Shown: positions 9,134 to 18,433 of the stretch, in pieces
Position numbering within the stretch: the first letter of the stretch is position 1
Layout of the letters: each line of letters starts with the position of its first letter
DNA from: an uncultured Chlorobiaceae bacterium
GTDB taxonomy: Bacteria > Bacteroidota > Chlorobiia > Chlorobiales > Chlorobiaceae
Direction: 5' to 3'
DNA length: 64,000 bases
NCBI GenBank assembly: GCA_903820085.1
Contig: CAIJGA010000013.1
Coordinates: forward strand, 48,263-112,262
Notes under the pieces: generated by a model
Seen by the model: the letters and a program-made list of their open reading frames with translations, nothing else
The model's database searches: none
Told to the model about the DNA's origin: nothing
Made by a program: the position numbers and the translations under genes

Positions 9134-11530
9134 ATGGCTTCAAAACCAGCAACTCCATCCGCCAGAAACAGGACCCTGATTGTTGTTGAATCCCCCTCAA
9201 AGGCAAAAACTATCAATAAATACCTTGGTGACAAGTATACGGTGTTTGCCTCTGTTGGCCATATCAAGGATCTGCCAAAAAAGGAGATCGGCCTTGATTT
9301 TGATCATCATTACGAGCCGAGATATGAAATTATTCCGGGTAAGGAAAAAGTTGTCCATCAGTTAAAAAAGCTCGCAGCTGAAGCTGATGCCATTCTTATT
9401 GCGACTGACCCTGACCGCGAAGGAGAGGCCATTGCATGGCATATCTCCAAAGAAATCGGGGTAACCAGTAAACCGGTATCCCGGGTTCTTTTCAATGAAA
9501 TCACCAAAAATGCAATCATTGCTGCAATTCAGGCTCCACGGCAAATCGACGAGCGACTTGTCCGCTCTCAGCAAACCCGTCAGGGACTTGATAAAATAGT
9601 TGGTTACAAAATCAGCCCCTTTTTGTGGAATGTCGTGCTGCGAGGTCTTTCGGCCGGGAGGGTACAATCTGTCGCCCTGCGGCTGATCTGCGAACGTGAG
9701 GCTGAGATAACCCGTTTCCTGATACAGGAGTACTGGTCGATTGCGGCTGATTTCGTTACACCCGGTAAAGAGTCATTTAAAGCAAGGCTTGTCCGTTTCG
9801 AAGGTGACAAGCCCGAAATATCCAATCAGGATCATGCAGAAGCTATCGCTGCTCTCATCAAGCAAGGCGATTTTTCAGTCCGGGAGATTGCTCCCCGCAT
9901 ACAGCAGCGCAAGCCACCTCTGCCGTTCACAACATCGCTTCTCCAGCAGGCAGCATCAAACCAGCTCGGATTCGGATCACAAAAGACGATGCGTGTAGCG
10001 CAACAGCTCTATGAAGGAATTGATCTTGGGGCGGAGGGCACGGCAGGTTTGATCACCTATATGAGAACCGATTCAACGCGCATCGGTGCCGAAGCGATCG
10101 TCGAAGTTAGAGGCTATATCAATCAGCAGTTTGGCAAGGAGTATGTTGGTTTCGGCGGAGCGGCCAAGCCCGGCAAAAATGCTCAGGACGCTCACGAAGC
10201 AATACGGCCGACATCGATTTTCAAAAGACCGGAACAGCTGAAGCAGTACCTTTCAGCCGATCAGTTTAAATTGTATGAGTTAATATGGAAGCGCTTTCTT
10301 GCCGCCATGATGGCTCCGGCCAAAATCGAACAGACTCGGGTGGATGTTGAAGATACAGCAGGGAAATTCCTTTTTAGGGCAACTGGCAGCAGGGTTCTTT
10401 TCCCTGGCTTCATGCGTATCTTTGATGACCAGAAAGAGCTTGATTATGAGGCTCAGACCTCGACAAAAGAGGATATTGAAAAAGAGCTGACCGTCAAGCT
10501 GCCTGAACAGCTTTCAGTCAGTGACCCGCTTGCCCTTGCTGACCTTGACCAGAAACAGAGTTTTACCCGACCTCCGGCACGTTACAGCGAGGCCACCCTG
10601 GTAAAGGATCTCGACCATTTCGGCATTGGAAGGCCATCAACCTATGCATCTATTTTTTCGACACTTCAGGATCGCCGATATGTTGAGCTGGAGAAGAAAA
10701 AGATTTTGCCTACTGAACTGGGCAAAGATGTCTCACTGATCCTCGTTGCCAATTTTCCCGATCTCTTCAATGTTGACTTTACCGCCTTCATGGAGAACGA
10801 GCTTGACAAGGTGGCAAGCGGAGATGATGAATACGAAAAAGTACTCGACAGTTTCTACAAACCGCTTGAAGCCGCACTGAGCCTCCGCAAAAGCAATCCG
10901 ATAGTACCACAGAACAGCGAACCCGAGAAATGCGAGAAGTGCGGGGAAGGTAGTATGGTTGTCAAATGGACGGCCAGTGGGAAATTTTTCGGCTGTTCAT
11001 GCTACCCAAAGTGCAAAAACATCAAGGCAATAAGCAGCAACAGGGCAAAGCCCGTTGATACCGCAATCATGTGCCCATCCTGCAAGGAAGGGCACATGCT
11101 TCTGCGCAACGGAAAACTGGGCCCTTTTCTTGCCTGTTCCAACTACCCGAAATGCAATACGCTGCTGAATCTCAATAAACAGCGCCACATCGAACCCATG
11201 AAAACCCCTCCGATACTGACAACCATTGTCTGTCCGAAGTGTGGCTCCCCGCTTTATCTGCGGAGCGGAAAAAGAGGGTTATGGCTTGGCTGTTCAAAAT
11301 TCCCGAAATGCAGGGGACGTCTTGCGTGGGGCTCCCTTGAGGAGAGCGCTCACCGTCACTGGGAGGCAATCATGACGGATCACCAGAAAGCTCACCCCGC
11401 AATCACGCTTACAATGCTCGACGGCAGTCCGGTTCCTATGACCACCTCAGTGGATGAGATCATCCTGAAGGCGGAGGAATCAGGATTGATTATTGCTCCT
11501 GTTGAAGAGATCGCCGAAGTTACGCCATAA
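9134..11530 (+). CDS. topA: DNA topoisomerase I (type IA)
   Basis: TopA (798 aa) relaxes negative supercoils by cutting and passing one strand. The Toprim domain opens with LIVVESPSKAKTINKYLG and has the acidic DPDREGE at residues 92-98. Catalytic Tyr309 lies in GLITYMRTDSTR, which forms the phosphotyrosine link. The C-terminal third has three four-cysteine zinc ribbons (near 596-620, 643-670 and 690-715), each ending in the pattern C-x-x-[YF]-P-K-C. The stop lies inside the 3' end of the convergent feoB, an 11-base overlap, so there is no room for a separate terminator. Confidence 0.97.
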   Translation: MASKPATPSARNRTLIVVESPSKAKTINKYLGDKYTVFASVGHIKDLPKKEIGLDFDHHYEPRYEIIPGKEKVVHQLKKLAAEADAILIATDPDREGEAIAWHISKEIGVTSKPVSRVLFNEITKNAIIAAIQAPRQIDERLVRSQQTRQGLDKIVGYKISPFLWNVVLRGLSAGRVQSVALRLICEREAEITRFLIQEYWSIAADFVTPGKESFKARLVRFEGDKPEISNQDHAEAIAALIKQGDFSVREIAPRIQQRKPPLPFTTSLLQQAASNQLGFGSQKTMRVAQQLYEGIDLGAEGTAGLITYMRTDSTRIGAEAIVEVRGYINQQFGKEYVGFGGAAKPGKNAQDAHEAIRPTSIFKRPEQLKQYLSADQFKLYELIWKRFLAAMMAPAKIEQTRVDVEDTAGKFLFRATGSRVLFPGFMRIFDDQKELDYEAQTSTKEDIEKELTVKLPEQLSVSDPLALADLDQKQSFTRPPARYSEATLVKDLDHFGIGRPSTYASIFSTLQDRRYVELEKKKILPTELGKDVSLILVANFPDLFNVDFTAFMENELDKVASGDDEYEKVLDSFYKPLEAALSLRKSNPIVPQNSEPEKCEKCGEGSMVVKWTASGKFFGCSCYPKCKNIKAISSNRAKPVDTAIMCPSCKEGHMLLRNGKLGPFLACSNYPKCNTLLNLNKQRHIEPMKTPPILTTIVCPKCGSPLYLRSGKRGLWLGCSKFPKCRGRLAWGSLEESAHRHWEAIMTDHQKAHPAITLTMLDGSPVPMTTSVDEIILKAEESGLIIAPVEEIAEVTP

Positions 11531-13658
11531 GCAAGGCCAGACGATAAACGACAAAAGAGAGCACCCAGGCAACCGTGAGGGAGTAGGCCGAATAGAGAAG
11601 CACCGGGCGCCAGCGCCCGACCTCTTTTTTCATAACTCCGATAGCCGCCACGCAGGGAATATAGAGCAACACAAAAACCATCAGGCTCAGCGCAGTTGCC
11701 CTGCTGAATGATGGGTCGTGACGGAGAATCGATTTCAGCTCCACTGGTGCTCCATCGCTCTGCCCGATGGAGTAGATGGTACCCAAAGTGGAAACAACAA
11801 CCTCTTTGGCCGCGAGACCGGTGACAAGAGCAATACCTATCCTCCAGTCAAAACCCAGTGGCCGGATAAGCGGCTCCAGTACTTTGCCTGCCCTTCCAGC
11901 CAAAGAGTACTCAAGCTGTTCCGACTTGATGCGCAGGTTTAACTCTTTTTGTCCGGCCTTTATTTCAACTTCGCCCATGCTGCTTGCAGCGATACGAGCG
12001 GTTTCGGCCGAAAGCTTTGCCTGAAGGGCACCATTGCGCGGGTAGTTGCTTATCGCCCAGATAATGATTACCGCGCTTAAAATAAGTGTCCCGGCTTTTT
12101 TGAGATACATCAGGGCTTTCACCTTTGCCTGAAAAAGTACCGAGGCCAATGTTGGCCAGCGGTATGGTGGCAATTCCATGACAAAGGGCTCGGAATCGCT
12201 TTTCAGAACGGTAGATTTCAGGAGCCAGGCTGTCCAGAGACCAACCACAATGCCGAGAAGATAGATGCCGAACATGACATTGGCTGCCACATCTGGCGCA
12301 AAAAATGCAGCCGTCAGCAAGACATAGACCGGGAGTTTGGCCCCGCAACTCATGAAGGGAATAATCATGATGGTTACAAGCCTATCGGTAGGACTTTTGA
12401 GTGTCCGTGTCGCCATGATGGCAGGAATGGAACAACCAAAGCCGGTTATCATGGGGATGAATGATTTGCCATGAAGGCCAAAACGATGCATCAGCCGGTC
12501 AATCACAAAGGCTGCACGGGCCATATAGCCGGAAGCCTCAAGAAAAGAGAGTCCAATGAAGAGCAGGACAATATTGGGAAGAAAGACCAATACACCACCA
12601 ACACCGGCTATAATGCCGTCAATAACAATGGAGCGAAGGGTTTCATTCGGCAGAAGAGGTCCAATAGCCGAGGCAATGAAACCGAAAAAAAGCTGAAGGC
12701 CGCTCATAATCGGTGCTCCAAGTGTAAAGGTCAACTGAAAGATAGCCCAGACCACCAGCAAAAAAATCGGCAGCCCAAGCGCCCTGTTAAGTACGACCAT
12801 GTCGATATAGTCTGTCGGAGTTGCTTTTGCTCCTCCCGGTTGGCGTACGCACTCCTGCATGGCTCCTCTAATAAAGGCATGACGGTCTTCGGTAATAAGG
12901 ATTTCAGGTTCTGAATCATGCAACCGTTCAGCATCACGGAGTGCATCCTGAAGGGCTCGTTCAACTTTCACCCAGACGGGATACTGCTGTACTTCATGAT
13001 AAACTTCCCTGTCGTTTTCCAGAAGCTTGATAGCAAGCCATCGCGCATTGAACCCGGCGAGTTCCTGCTGACGGGCAAGAATATCCGTAATTTTTTCAAC
13101 CGATGCTTCAAGTTCGGGTCGGAAAAAAAGCTTGTTTTTTCGGATTGTGATATCTTTCCGGGAGAGACGGATGATATGGTCAAGCAGCGAATCAAGTCCC
13201 GTATTTTTCTTGGCCGAAGTTGGAATAATATGACAGCCGAGCAGCTTCTGCAACTGCTTGATTTCAATAACAATACCCTTCTCCTGCACTTCGTCGATCA
13301 TATTGAGGGCCACAAGGAAATCAACTTCGAGCTCCATGAGCTGTGTTGTCAACAGAAGATTCCGTTCAAGGTTTGGCCCTTCGACAACATTGACAACAAC
13401 ATCAGGACATTCCTTGATGAGATACTCCCGGGTTACGATCTCTTCAGGGGAGTAAGGGGTGAGTGAATAGATCCCAGGCAGATCAACCACCCTGATATGA
13501 TACCCCTTGTACTCAAGATAACCTTCATGCTTTTCAACAGTCACCCCCGAGAAATTTCCAACTTTCTGGTGAGCTCCGGTAAGAGCATTGAACAGAGAAG
13601 ATTTCCCGCAGTTAGGATTACCTGCAAGCGCTACACTGATCTCGTTACGACCGCTCAT
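11520..13658 (-). CDS. feoB: Ferrous iron transporter FeoB
   Basis: FeoB (712 aa) is the inner-membrane Fe(II) permease with a cytosolic G domain. GTPase motifs are G1 GNPNCGKS (13-20), G3 DLPG (59-62) and G4 NMID (119-122). Two Gate regions in the membrane part contain the typical GFGCSIPAIMATRT and FMSCGAKLPVYVL cysteines proposed to bind iron; many transmembrane segments follow, ending at RLALLMA. The ATG overlaps the feoA stop by four bases. Iron supply matters to an anaerobe rich in Fe-S proteins and cytochromes. Confidence 0.96.
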   Translation of the reverse strand: MSGRNEISVALAGNPNCGKSSLFNALTGAHQKVGNFSGVTVEKHEGYLEYKGYHIRVVDLPGIYSLTPYSPEEIVTREYLIKECPDVVVNVVEGPNLERNLLLTTQLMELEVDFLVALNMIDEVQEKGIVIEIKQLQKLLGCHIIPTSAKKNTGLDSLLDHIIRLSRKDITIRKNKLFFRPELEASVEKITDILARQQELAGFNARWLAIKLLENDREVYHEVQQYPVWVKVERALQDALRDAERLHDSEPEILITEDRHAFIRGAMQECVRQPGGAKATPTDYIDMVVLNRALGLPIFLLVVWAIFQLTFTLGAPIMSGLQLFFGFIASAIGPLLPNETLRSIVIDGIIAGVGGVLVFLPNIVLLFIGLSFLEASGYMARAAFVIDRLMHRFGLHGKSFIPMITGFGCSIPAIMATRTLKSPTDRLVTIMIIPFMSCGAKLPVYVLLTAAFFAPDVAANVMFGIYLLGIVVGLWTAWLLKSTVLKSDSEPFVMELPPYRWPTLASVLFQAKVKALMYLKKAGTLILSAVIIIWAISNYPRNGALQAKLSAETARIAASSMGEVEIKAGQKELNLRIKSEQLEYSLAGRAGKVLEPLIRPLGFDWRIGIALVTGLAAKEVVVSTLGTIYSIGQSDGAPVELKSILRHDPSFSRATALSLMVFVLLYIPCVAAIGVMKKEVGRWRPVLLYSAYSLTVAWVLSFVVYRLALLMA

Positions 13659-13912
13659 GCGTTGAAACCGGAAAGGGAAACCGCATCTCCGACCTTACAT
13701 ACCATAACTCCATCAGCCTCGCTTTTTCTCATAGCAAGATAGAGCCCCTTGAAAAATATTTCAATCGGATCACCGAGCGGAGCAACCCTAAGAACCTTTA
13801 ATTGGGTTCCCTTTATCAGACCCATATCCATAATCCTGCGCCGTATGACTCTCTCAGCCTTTAAAGCTGTAACTTCAGCCTTGTCGCCTACCTTTAATTC
13901 TGATAACCGCAT
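13655..13912 (-). CDS. feoA: FeoA ferrous iron transport accessory protein
   Basis: FeoA (85 aa) is a small cytosolic SH3-fold protein that supports FeoB. The family pattern is clear: LKVGDKAEVTAL, RRRIMDMGLIKGTQLKVL, then GDPIEIFFKG and a C-terminal LAMRKSEA segment. A strong ribosome site (AGGAGG) precedes the ATG. Upstream on the minus strand GATAAT (13963-13958) could be a -10 box and resembles half of a Fur site (GATAATG), but I see no full Fur palindrome, so iron control is a guess. feoA and feoB form a two-gene operon. Confidence 0.93.
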   Translation of the reverse strand: MRLSELKVGDKAEVTALKAERVIRRRIMDMGLIKGTQLKVLRVAPLGDPIEIFFKGLYLAMRKSEADGVMVCKVGDAVSLSGFNA

Positions 13913-13985
13913 ACTATAACCTCCTGCAATAACGATAAAACAACAAACAAGACAAACATTATCCTATATAACACCAGCAAACAAG

Positions 13986-14006
13986 AAAAAATTTCAACAA
14001 TTTTTT
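13986..14006 (-). terminator. AT-only hairpin downstream of the HIT gene
   Basis: Eight perfect base pairs (AAAAAATT at 13986-13993 with AATTTTTT at 13999-14006) enclose a five-base loop, 35 bases after the stop of the HIT gene on the minus strand. It could be a weak intrinsic terminator that separates that gene from feoAB. There are no GC pairs, so stability is low. Confidence 0.3.
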
Positions 14007-14040
14007 AGGCACAGAATCGAACAATACCCTGGAAAAAGAG

Positions 14041-14421
14041 CTATCCGTGCACTGTAGGTGCACCAGGAAAGGGAGGCCAACCCATCTGGGTACCCCCGAT
14101 CAGGTGACCATGGATGTGAAAAACGCTTTGAAGGGCATCCTTGCCCGTATTAAAAACCAGCCTGTACCCCGATTCCCTTATACCGATGCTTTCTGCAACG
14201 ATTCCCGCAGCAAGAAGCATATGGCTGGCTATCGCTTCATCTTCCGGAGCAAGATCGTTGAGTGAAGCGATATGTTTGACTGGAATGATGAGGACATGCT
14301 GTGGTGCGATGGGTGTGATGTCCCTGAATGCAACGACATGATCATTACGATAAACAACCTTTGCGGGGATCTCTCCGCGCACAATGCGGCAAAATAGACA
14401 ATCAGGTTCCTGGTGTATCAT
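14041..14421 (-). CDS. HIT family (HINT-type) nucleotide hydrolase
   Basis: This 126-residue protein matches the histidine-triad HINT group, dimeric enzymes that hydrolyse purine nucleoside phosphoramidates and acyl- or aminoacyl-AMP. The triad is HIHGHLIGG with His102, His104 and His106, His104 being the expected nucleophile. A zinc site typical of the group is suggested by Cys8, Cys11 and His50. The N-terminus DCLFCRIVRGEIPAK and the QHVLIIPVKHI strand are characteristic, and the length is normal. The in vivo substrate is unknown. It lies 33 bases downstream of the lipoprotein gene on the same strand. Confidence 0.92.
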   Translation of the reverse strand: MIHQEPDCLFCRIVRGEIPAKVVYRNDHVVAFRDITPIAPQHVLIIPVKHIASLNDLAPEDEAIASHMLLAAGIVAESIGIRESGYRLVFNTGKDALQSVFHIHGHLIGGTQMGWPPFPGAPTVHG

Positions 14422-14454
14422 TAGGGTTTATTTCCTTGGCTCTTTTTGCAGTTC

Positions 14455-14970
14455 TCAAAGCTCTTTAACAACAGAGAGCGAGGCGGTGCCCTTGCCGGTC
14501 ATGAGTACCACTTTAAGCTTTTCCTTTTCACCGGACACCATTCCACCCTCACTTTCTCCGGAAGTCACAATGGTTGAAATATTTTTGAAACCATTGTTTT
14601 TAAGCTGCATCTCGAAATTCTTTACAATGTTTCCGGTAACGTTCTCGCACATAACGTTCCAGCTCTTCCCTTCAGGCGTATCTGCACGGGTAACGGCCTT
14701 TATCTGGCCCCCGGAAAACTTCGGCACGTCAGCAGGCATGTCTGCCGGCCAGACTCCCGTATCGCCCTGAATTTCTATTTTCTGCCCTTCAGACTGGATC
14801 GTTATATTTTGGCCGCCGGAATTGATATCAACCTTCTTGCCCGTCGACTGCTCAATCGCTTTTTCCACAAGCACATCTCCAATCTTTTTCTGACAGGAGG
14901 TAATAGTGCCGCTTATTGCCAAGGCCGCCAGAATAATAACGGCAGAACGAACTCTTGAAAGTATCAGCAT
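14455..14970 (-). CDS. Hypothetical lipoprotein
   Basis: I do not recognise a family. The 171-residue product begins with a basic n-region and a hydrophobic stretch ending TITSC, so Cys26 is a likely lipidation site. After the Cys, QKKIGDVLVEKAIEQSTGKKVDI leads into alternating Gly/Gln-rich strands (GGQNITIQSEGQKIEIQ), then WPADMPADVPKFSGG and a C-terminal part with alternating charged and hydrophobic residues like a small beta-rich domain. It sits between a CNNM transporter and a HIT gene on the same strand, which says little about its role. Envelope location is inferred. Confidence 0.75.
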   Translation of the reverse strand: MLILSRVRSAVIILAALAISGTITSCQKKIGDVLVEKAIEQSTGKKVDINSGGQNITIQSEGQKIEIQGDTGVWPADMPADVPKFSGGQIKAVTRADTPEGKSWNVMCENVTGNIVKNFEMQLKNNGFKNISTIVTSGESEGGMVSGEKEKLKVVLMTGKGTASLSVVKEL

Positions 14971-15109
14971 GTCATATCATTTTTATGTCATGAAAACATT
15001 TAAAACGAAAACTACACTGCAACAATGTACGCAAAAGCGTGAAATATAGAAGTATTTGCCGGCTTCATTCAGGGTTAGAAGCTGAACATCTCGTGCATGG
15101 ATAGCGCGG

Positions 15110-16441
15110 TCACGTTGAGGCAGGAGAATCAACAACATGCACATCTGTCAGCTTGGGAACTGCTGACAACCTCGAAGCAAGCACCTTATCAATCCTCTGA
15201 CCGTCCAGATCAACAATCTCAAGACTCCACTCTTCCCAGGTCATAATGTCACCAGTTTGCGGCATACGCCCAAGCAACCACATCATCAAACCGCTTAGCG
15301 TATGATAGAGCCCTTTATCCTCATCCGGCACACCTTTCAGCTCAAGAGTGTCTTTAAGCTCAGGAACAGGAATAAGTCCATCGAGGAGCCAGGAACCATC
15401 ATGACGCTGCACGGCCCAGGAGTCCTCACTATTGCGGGGAACAAATTCTCCGGTAACCGCCTCAAGCATATCCTGAAGGGTAACCAGTCCCTGAATTTCA
15501 CCGTACTCGTCAACAACAAAGACCATCTGGGTACCTGAGGTCCTGAAATGGTCCAGCAGCTCCATCCCGGTAAGTGTTTCAGGAACATAGACGCACGGCT
15601 GCAATTGGGAGGTAAACTCCGTGAGACCGCCTTTCAGTGTTTTCGACAAAAGCTGTTTGGCATTCACCACACCAAGCAGAGATTGAAGACCACCGTTGCA
15701 GACAGGAAAACGTGAGTGCTCCGACTCTGTCACCCTGCTGATATTTTCTTCGAGTGGCTGGGAAACATCAAGCGAGACAATATCGGCTCTCGGAACCATC
15801 AGTGAACCGAGCTGACGGTCATCGAGACGAAAGACGTTGCGTACCATTTCATGCTCATGCTGCTCTATAACGCCGGCTTCAGAACCCTCCTCAAGCATGG
15901 CATGAATCTCTTCTTCCGTGACGCTCGGCATGATATGCGGATGGTTTCCTGTCAGACGGAGAATGGAATCGGTCGAAACCGTCAGCAGCCGTCCGAAAGG
16001 GCGAGTTATGGTAGCAAGCGTCAGCATGGGGCGTGCAACCAGACAGGCAATTCCTTCCGGATTGAACAGACCAAGCCGCTTTGGAACCAGTTCCCCAATA
16101 ACAATGGTGATGTAGGTAATCGAAAGCACAACAACAGCCGTAGAAATAATGTGACTTATTTCCCTATCCATACCGAACAATTGAAGCTGGTTTGCCATTG
16201 GCATGGCAAGAGCGCCTTCCCCGACAATACCGTTAAGGATTCCAATGGAAGTAATGCCAATCTGGATGGTCGAAAGAAAACTGGAGGGTTCCTTGCCCAG
16301 CTTCAGGGCAACAGCCGCAGATTTCTCTCCATCCTCAGCAAGTTTTGAAAGACGGGAGCGCTTTGCCGTTACCAGCGCAATTTCTGACATAGCAAAAAGC
16401 CCGTTAATAATAATCAGAACAAAAAGAAAAAGTACTTCCAT
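15110..16441 (-). CDS. CNNM/CorC-type (hemolysin family) membrane protein with CBS domains
   Basis: This 443-residue protein is a member of the CNNM/CorC family of Mg2+ or divalent-cation transporters. The N-terminal DUF21 domain (about 1-190) holds the membrane helices, starting EVLFLFVLIIINGLFAMSE. A CBS pair follows (about 205-325; MVPRADIVSLDVSQP and FVVDEYGEIQGLVTLQDMLEA), then a C-terminal CorC_HlyC domain (about 345-430). The ATG at 16441 puts the first helix at the N-terminus; a GTG at 16489 would add 16 residues. The older name hemolysin is misleading; the transported ion is not known. Confidence 0.88.
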   Translation of the reverse strand: MEVLFLFVLIIINGLFAMSEIALVTAKRSRLSKLAEDGEKSAAVALKLGKEPSSFLSTIQIGITSIGILNGIVGEGALAMPMANQLQLFGMDREISHIISTAVVVLSITYITIVIGELVPKRLGLFNPEGIACLVARPMLTLATITRPFGRLLTVSTDSILRLTGNHPHIMPSVTEEEIHAMLEEGSEAGVIEQHEHEMVRNVFRLDDRQLGSLMVPRADIVSLDVSQPLEENISRVTESEHSRFPVCNGGLQSLLGVVNAKQLLSKTLKGGLTEFTSQLQPCVYVPETLTGMELLDHFRTSGTQMVFVVDEYGEIQGLVTLQDMLEAVTGEFVPRNSEDSWAVQRHDGSWLLDGLIPVPELKDTLELKGVPDEDKGLYHTLSGLMMWLLGRMPQTGDIMTWEEWSLEIVDLDGQRIDKVLASRLSAVPKLTDVHVVDSPAST

Positions 16442-16849
16442 AAATTCAGGTTTGAACCTTTCGGGACGAGACAAAATAATTATGACCACTGTAAATCAGC
16501 CAAACTGACGAGAGTCCCGAACAGTCCTGTTCTTACATAACGCTTATATTCATTGAGTTATCAACTACACTTTTATTCTGCAAATTCCAAACAATAAGTT
16601 TTGACGATACTTGATGAAATGGCGTTCACCACATGACTCCATATGATGAACAGAAACTTGAACACCTCCATTAAACACCGGGAGACCCTGTCCTTTAAGA
16701 TTGATCCATATTCCGGCCTGTTTATTTCATGTCTGTGCAGGACATCTTGTGATCATAATTTTGCCAACTCTCATTTGCAAAGGCAAAAAATACTCTGTTT
16801 TTATATTTTCACTCAAAGAGTTCTACAGAACAGGTCTGGTTCTGATCGA
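16442..16849. other. Gene-free AT-rich stretch between the CorC-type gene and the NtrC-type regulator
   Basis: About 400 bases hold no convincing gene. A hairpin at 16826-16844 (CAGAAC, seven-base loop, GTTCTG) lies just past the stop of the regulator gene, but no T-run follows, so it is at best a weak end of transcription. A smaller repeat, ATGTC/GACAT, lies at 16729-16745. Part of the stretch must carry the promoter of the minus-strand CorC-type gene, but I cannot pick one. Confidence 0.6.
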
Positions 16850-18265
16850 TTATGCCAACTTGCTTACATCCTTTTTTACGATATCAATATTGTATTTTTG
16901 CATTTTTCTTATAAGGGAGTATCGACTTATCCCGAGCACTTCAGATGCAATTGTCTGATTGAAGTCACAATCCTCAAGTGCTTTTCTTATGAGTTCTACC
17001 TCATTATTTTTCAGATTTATTTCGGTATAATCCTTTTTTCTTGTCGACGAATAAATGGCTGGCAACGGGAAATCGCTCACTTCCAGCGATTTTCCTTCTG
17101 ACAGGATAATCGCTCTTTCTGTAAGGTTTCTCAACTCCCTGATATTGCCAGGGAAACTGTATTTCTCAAGCACCTCAAACACTTCGTCGGCAATATATTC
17201 AATTGGCTTATTGATTTTTTCTGAAAACTCTTCTGTAAAATCAAGTAATAGAGGGGCGATGTCTTCAGGCCGCTCTCTTAGCGGAGGGATATGTATATGA
17301 AGCGTATTGAGTCGATGAAGCAAATCCAGTCTGAACTTTTTTTCATCTACCATTTTTTGTAAATCACAATTTGTAGCAGAAATTAATCTGAATTTTGGAT
17401 GTATTGGCTTGGTATCACCAACGCGCGTAATTTCTTTTTCCTCTATAGCTCTAAGCAGTTTTGCCTGCAGATTAAACGGCATTTCAGCTATTTCATCAAG
17501 AAACAGTGTCCCTTCATCGCAAATTTCAAAAAGACCTTTTTTATCAGAAAACGCCCCTGTAAAAGCTCCTTTTTTATGGCCAAAAAACTCACTTTCCATT
17601 AACGAATCACAAATAGCGCTACAGTTGATTGCACCAAAAAAGTTATTTTTTTTCTTACTCATATAATGAATAAGTTTTGCAAATACTTCTTTTCCGGTTC
17701 CACTTTCGCCGGTGATCAGAACGTTTGTATCTGAATATTGCGCAGCTTTTTTAGCCAACTCATAGATTTCAATAATTTTAGCACTTTTTCCGATACAGTG
17801 CCGTCCGATTCTTGACTCCATTTCATTGGTGATCAAGGAGTACTTCTCCTCAATCTGCTCAAGTTTTCGCTGCATATGCAGATATTTTTGTGTGCGCTCA
17901 ATCGCAATCTGTATATCTATATATCTCAACGGCTTACGCAAGTAGTCAAACGCCCCGAGACGTACGGACTGAATAACCGTATCCATATCTCCATGGGCTG
18001 AAACCATGATAATCTCGATACCAGGATAAAGAGATTTAACATTTTTCAAAATATCCAGCCCATTCGCCCCAGGCAAACGCACATCAAGGATCAAAAGATC
18101 AATTTCATTCTTGCTTAAAATTGCATACCCCTCCTGGGTCGTGTTTGCAGAAAAGGGAACAAATCCTGAATTTTGCAAATAGTCACTGATCTCATTAGTA
18201 AAATCAATTTCATCATCAAGAATCAGGACTTTGATTGGACTAATAGATTTCTTATTCATTATCAA
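16850..18265 (-). CDS. NtrC-type sigma-54-dependent response regulator
   Basis: This 471-residue regulator has all three expected parts. The receiver domain (about 10-125) has Asp17/Asp18, phosphorylatable Asp61 in LILDVRLPG, Ser89 and Lys111. The AAA+ domain (about 155-385) has Walker A GESGTGKE (186-193), the sigma-54 contact loop GAFTGAF (233-239) and Walker B LFLDE. A Fis-type helix-turn-helix (ASEVLGISRYSLIRKMQ) ends the protein. It should open sigma-54 promoters once phosphorylated, most likely by the kinase gene just upstream on the same strand. Codon use is much richer in A/T than in flanking genes. Its targets are unknown. Confidence 0.93.
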   Translation of the reverse strand: MIMNKKSISPIKVLILDDEIDFTNEISDYLQNSGFVPFSANTTQEGYAILSKNEIDLLILDVRLPGANGLDILKNVKSLYPGIEIIMVSAHGDMDTVIQSVRLGAFDYLRKPLRYIDIQIAIERTQKYLHMQRKLEQIEEKYSLITNEMESRIGRHCIGKSAKIIEIYELAKKAAQYSDTNVLITGESGTGKEVFAKLIHYMSKKKNNFFGAINCSAICDSLMESEFFGHKKGAFTGAFSDKKGLFEICDEGTLFLDEIAEMPFNLQAKLLRAIEEKEITRVGDTKPIHPKFRLISATNCDLQKMVDEKKFRLDLLHRLNTLHIHIPPLRERPEDIAPLLLDFTEEFSEKINKPIEYIADEVFEVLEKYSFPGNIRELRNLTERAIILSEGKSLEVSDFPLPAIYSSTRKKDYTEINLKNNEVELIRKALEDCDFNQTIASEVLGISRYSLIRKMQKYNIDIVKKDVSKLA

Positions 18266-18433
18266 TGTGTTAGGAATGCTTGTGCGCCAAAAAATACATG
18301 CTTATTAGCGCGCAGTAGATTTTAAGCAAATACACTGCAACGCAAGAACTGATCGTCCCCCCTTTCTCCATGTTCCGATACCATGCACAGGCAACAGCAT
18401 CGATGCGTCTATAGATGATTAACTGATTATATA

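Noticed and set aside
13913..14040. Fur box upstream of feoA.
   Set aside because: Only a GATAATG half-site is present; no second arm with proper spacing was found.
16643..17101. 152-codon plus-strand frame in the gap beyond the NtrC-type regulator.
   Set aside because: It overlaps the conserved C-terminus of the regulator and its translation is low-complexity with many Cys, Phe and Ile, as in AT-rich noise.
18266..18433. Possible sigma-54 promoter between kinase and regulator (TTGGCGCACAAGCATT on the minus strand).
   Set aside because: The GG and GC elements are only seven bases apart; sigma-54 needs about ten.
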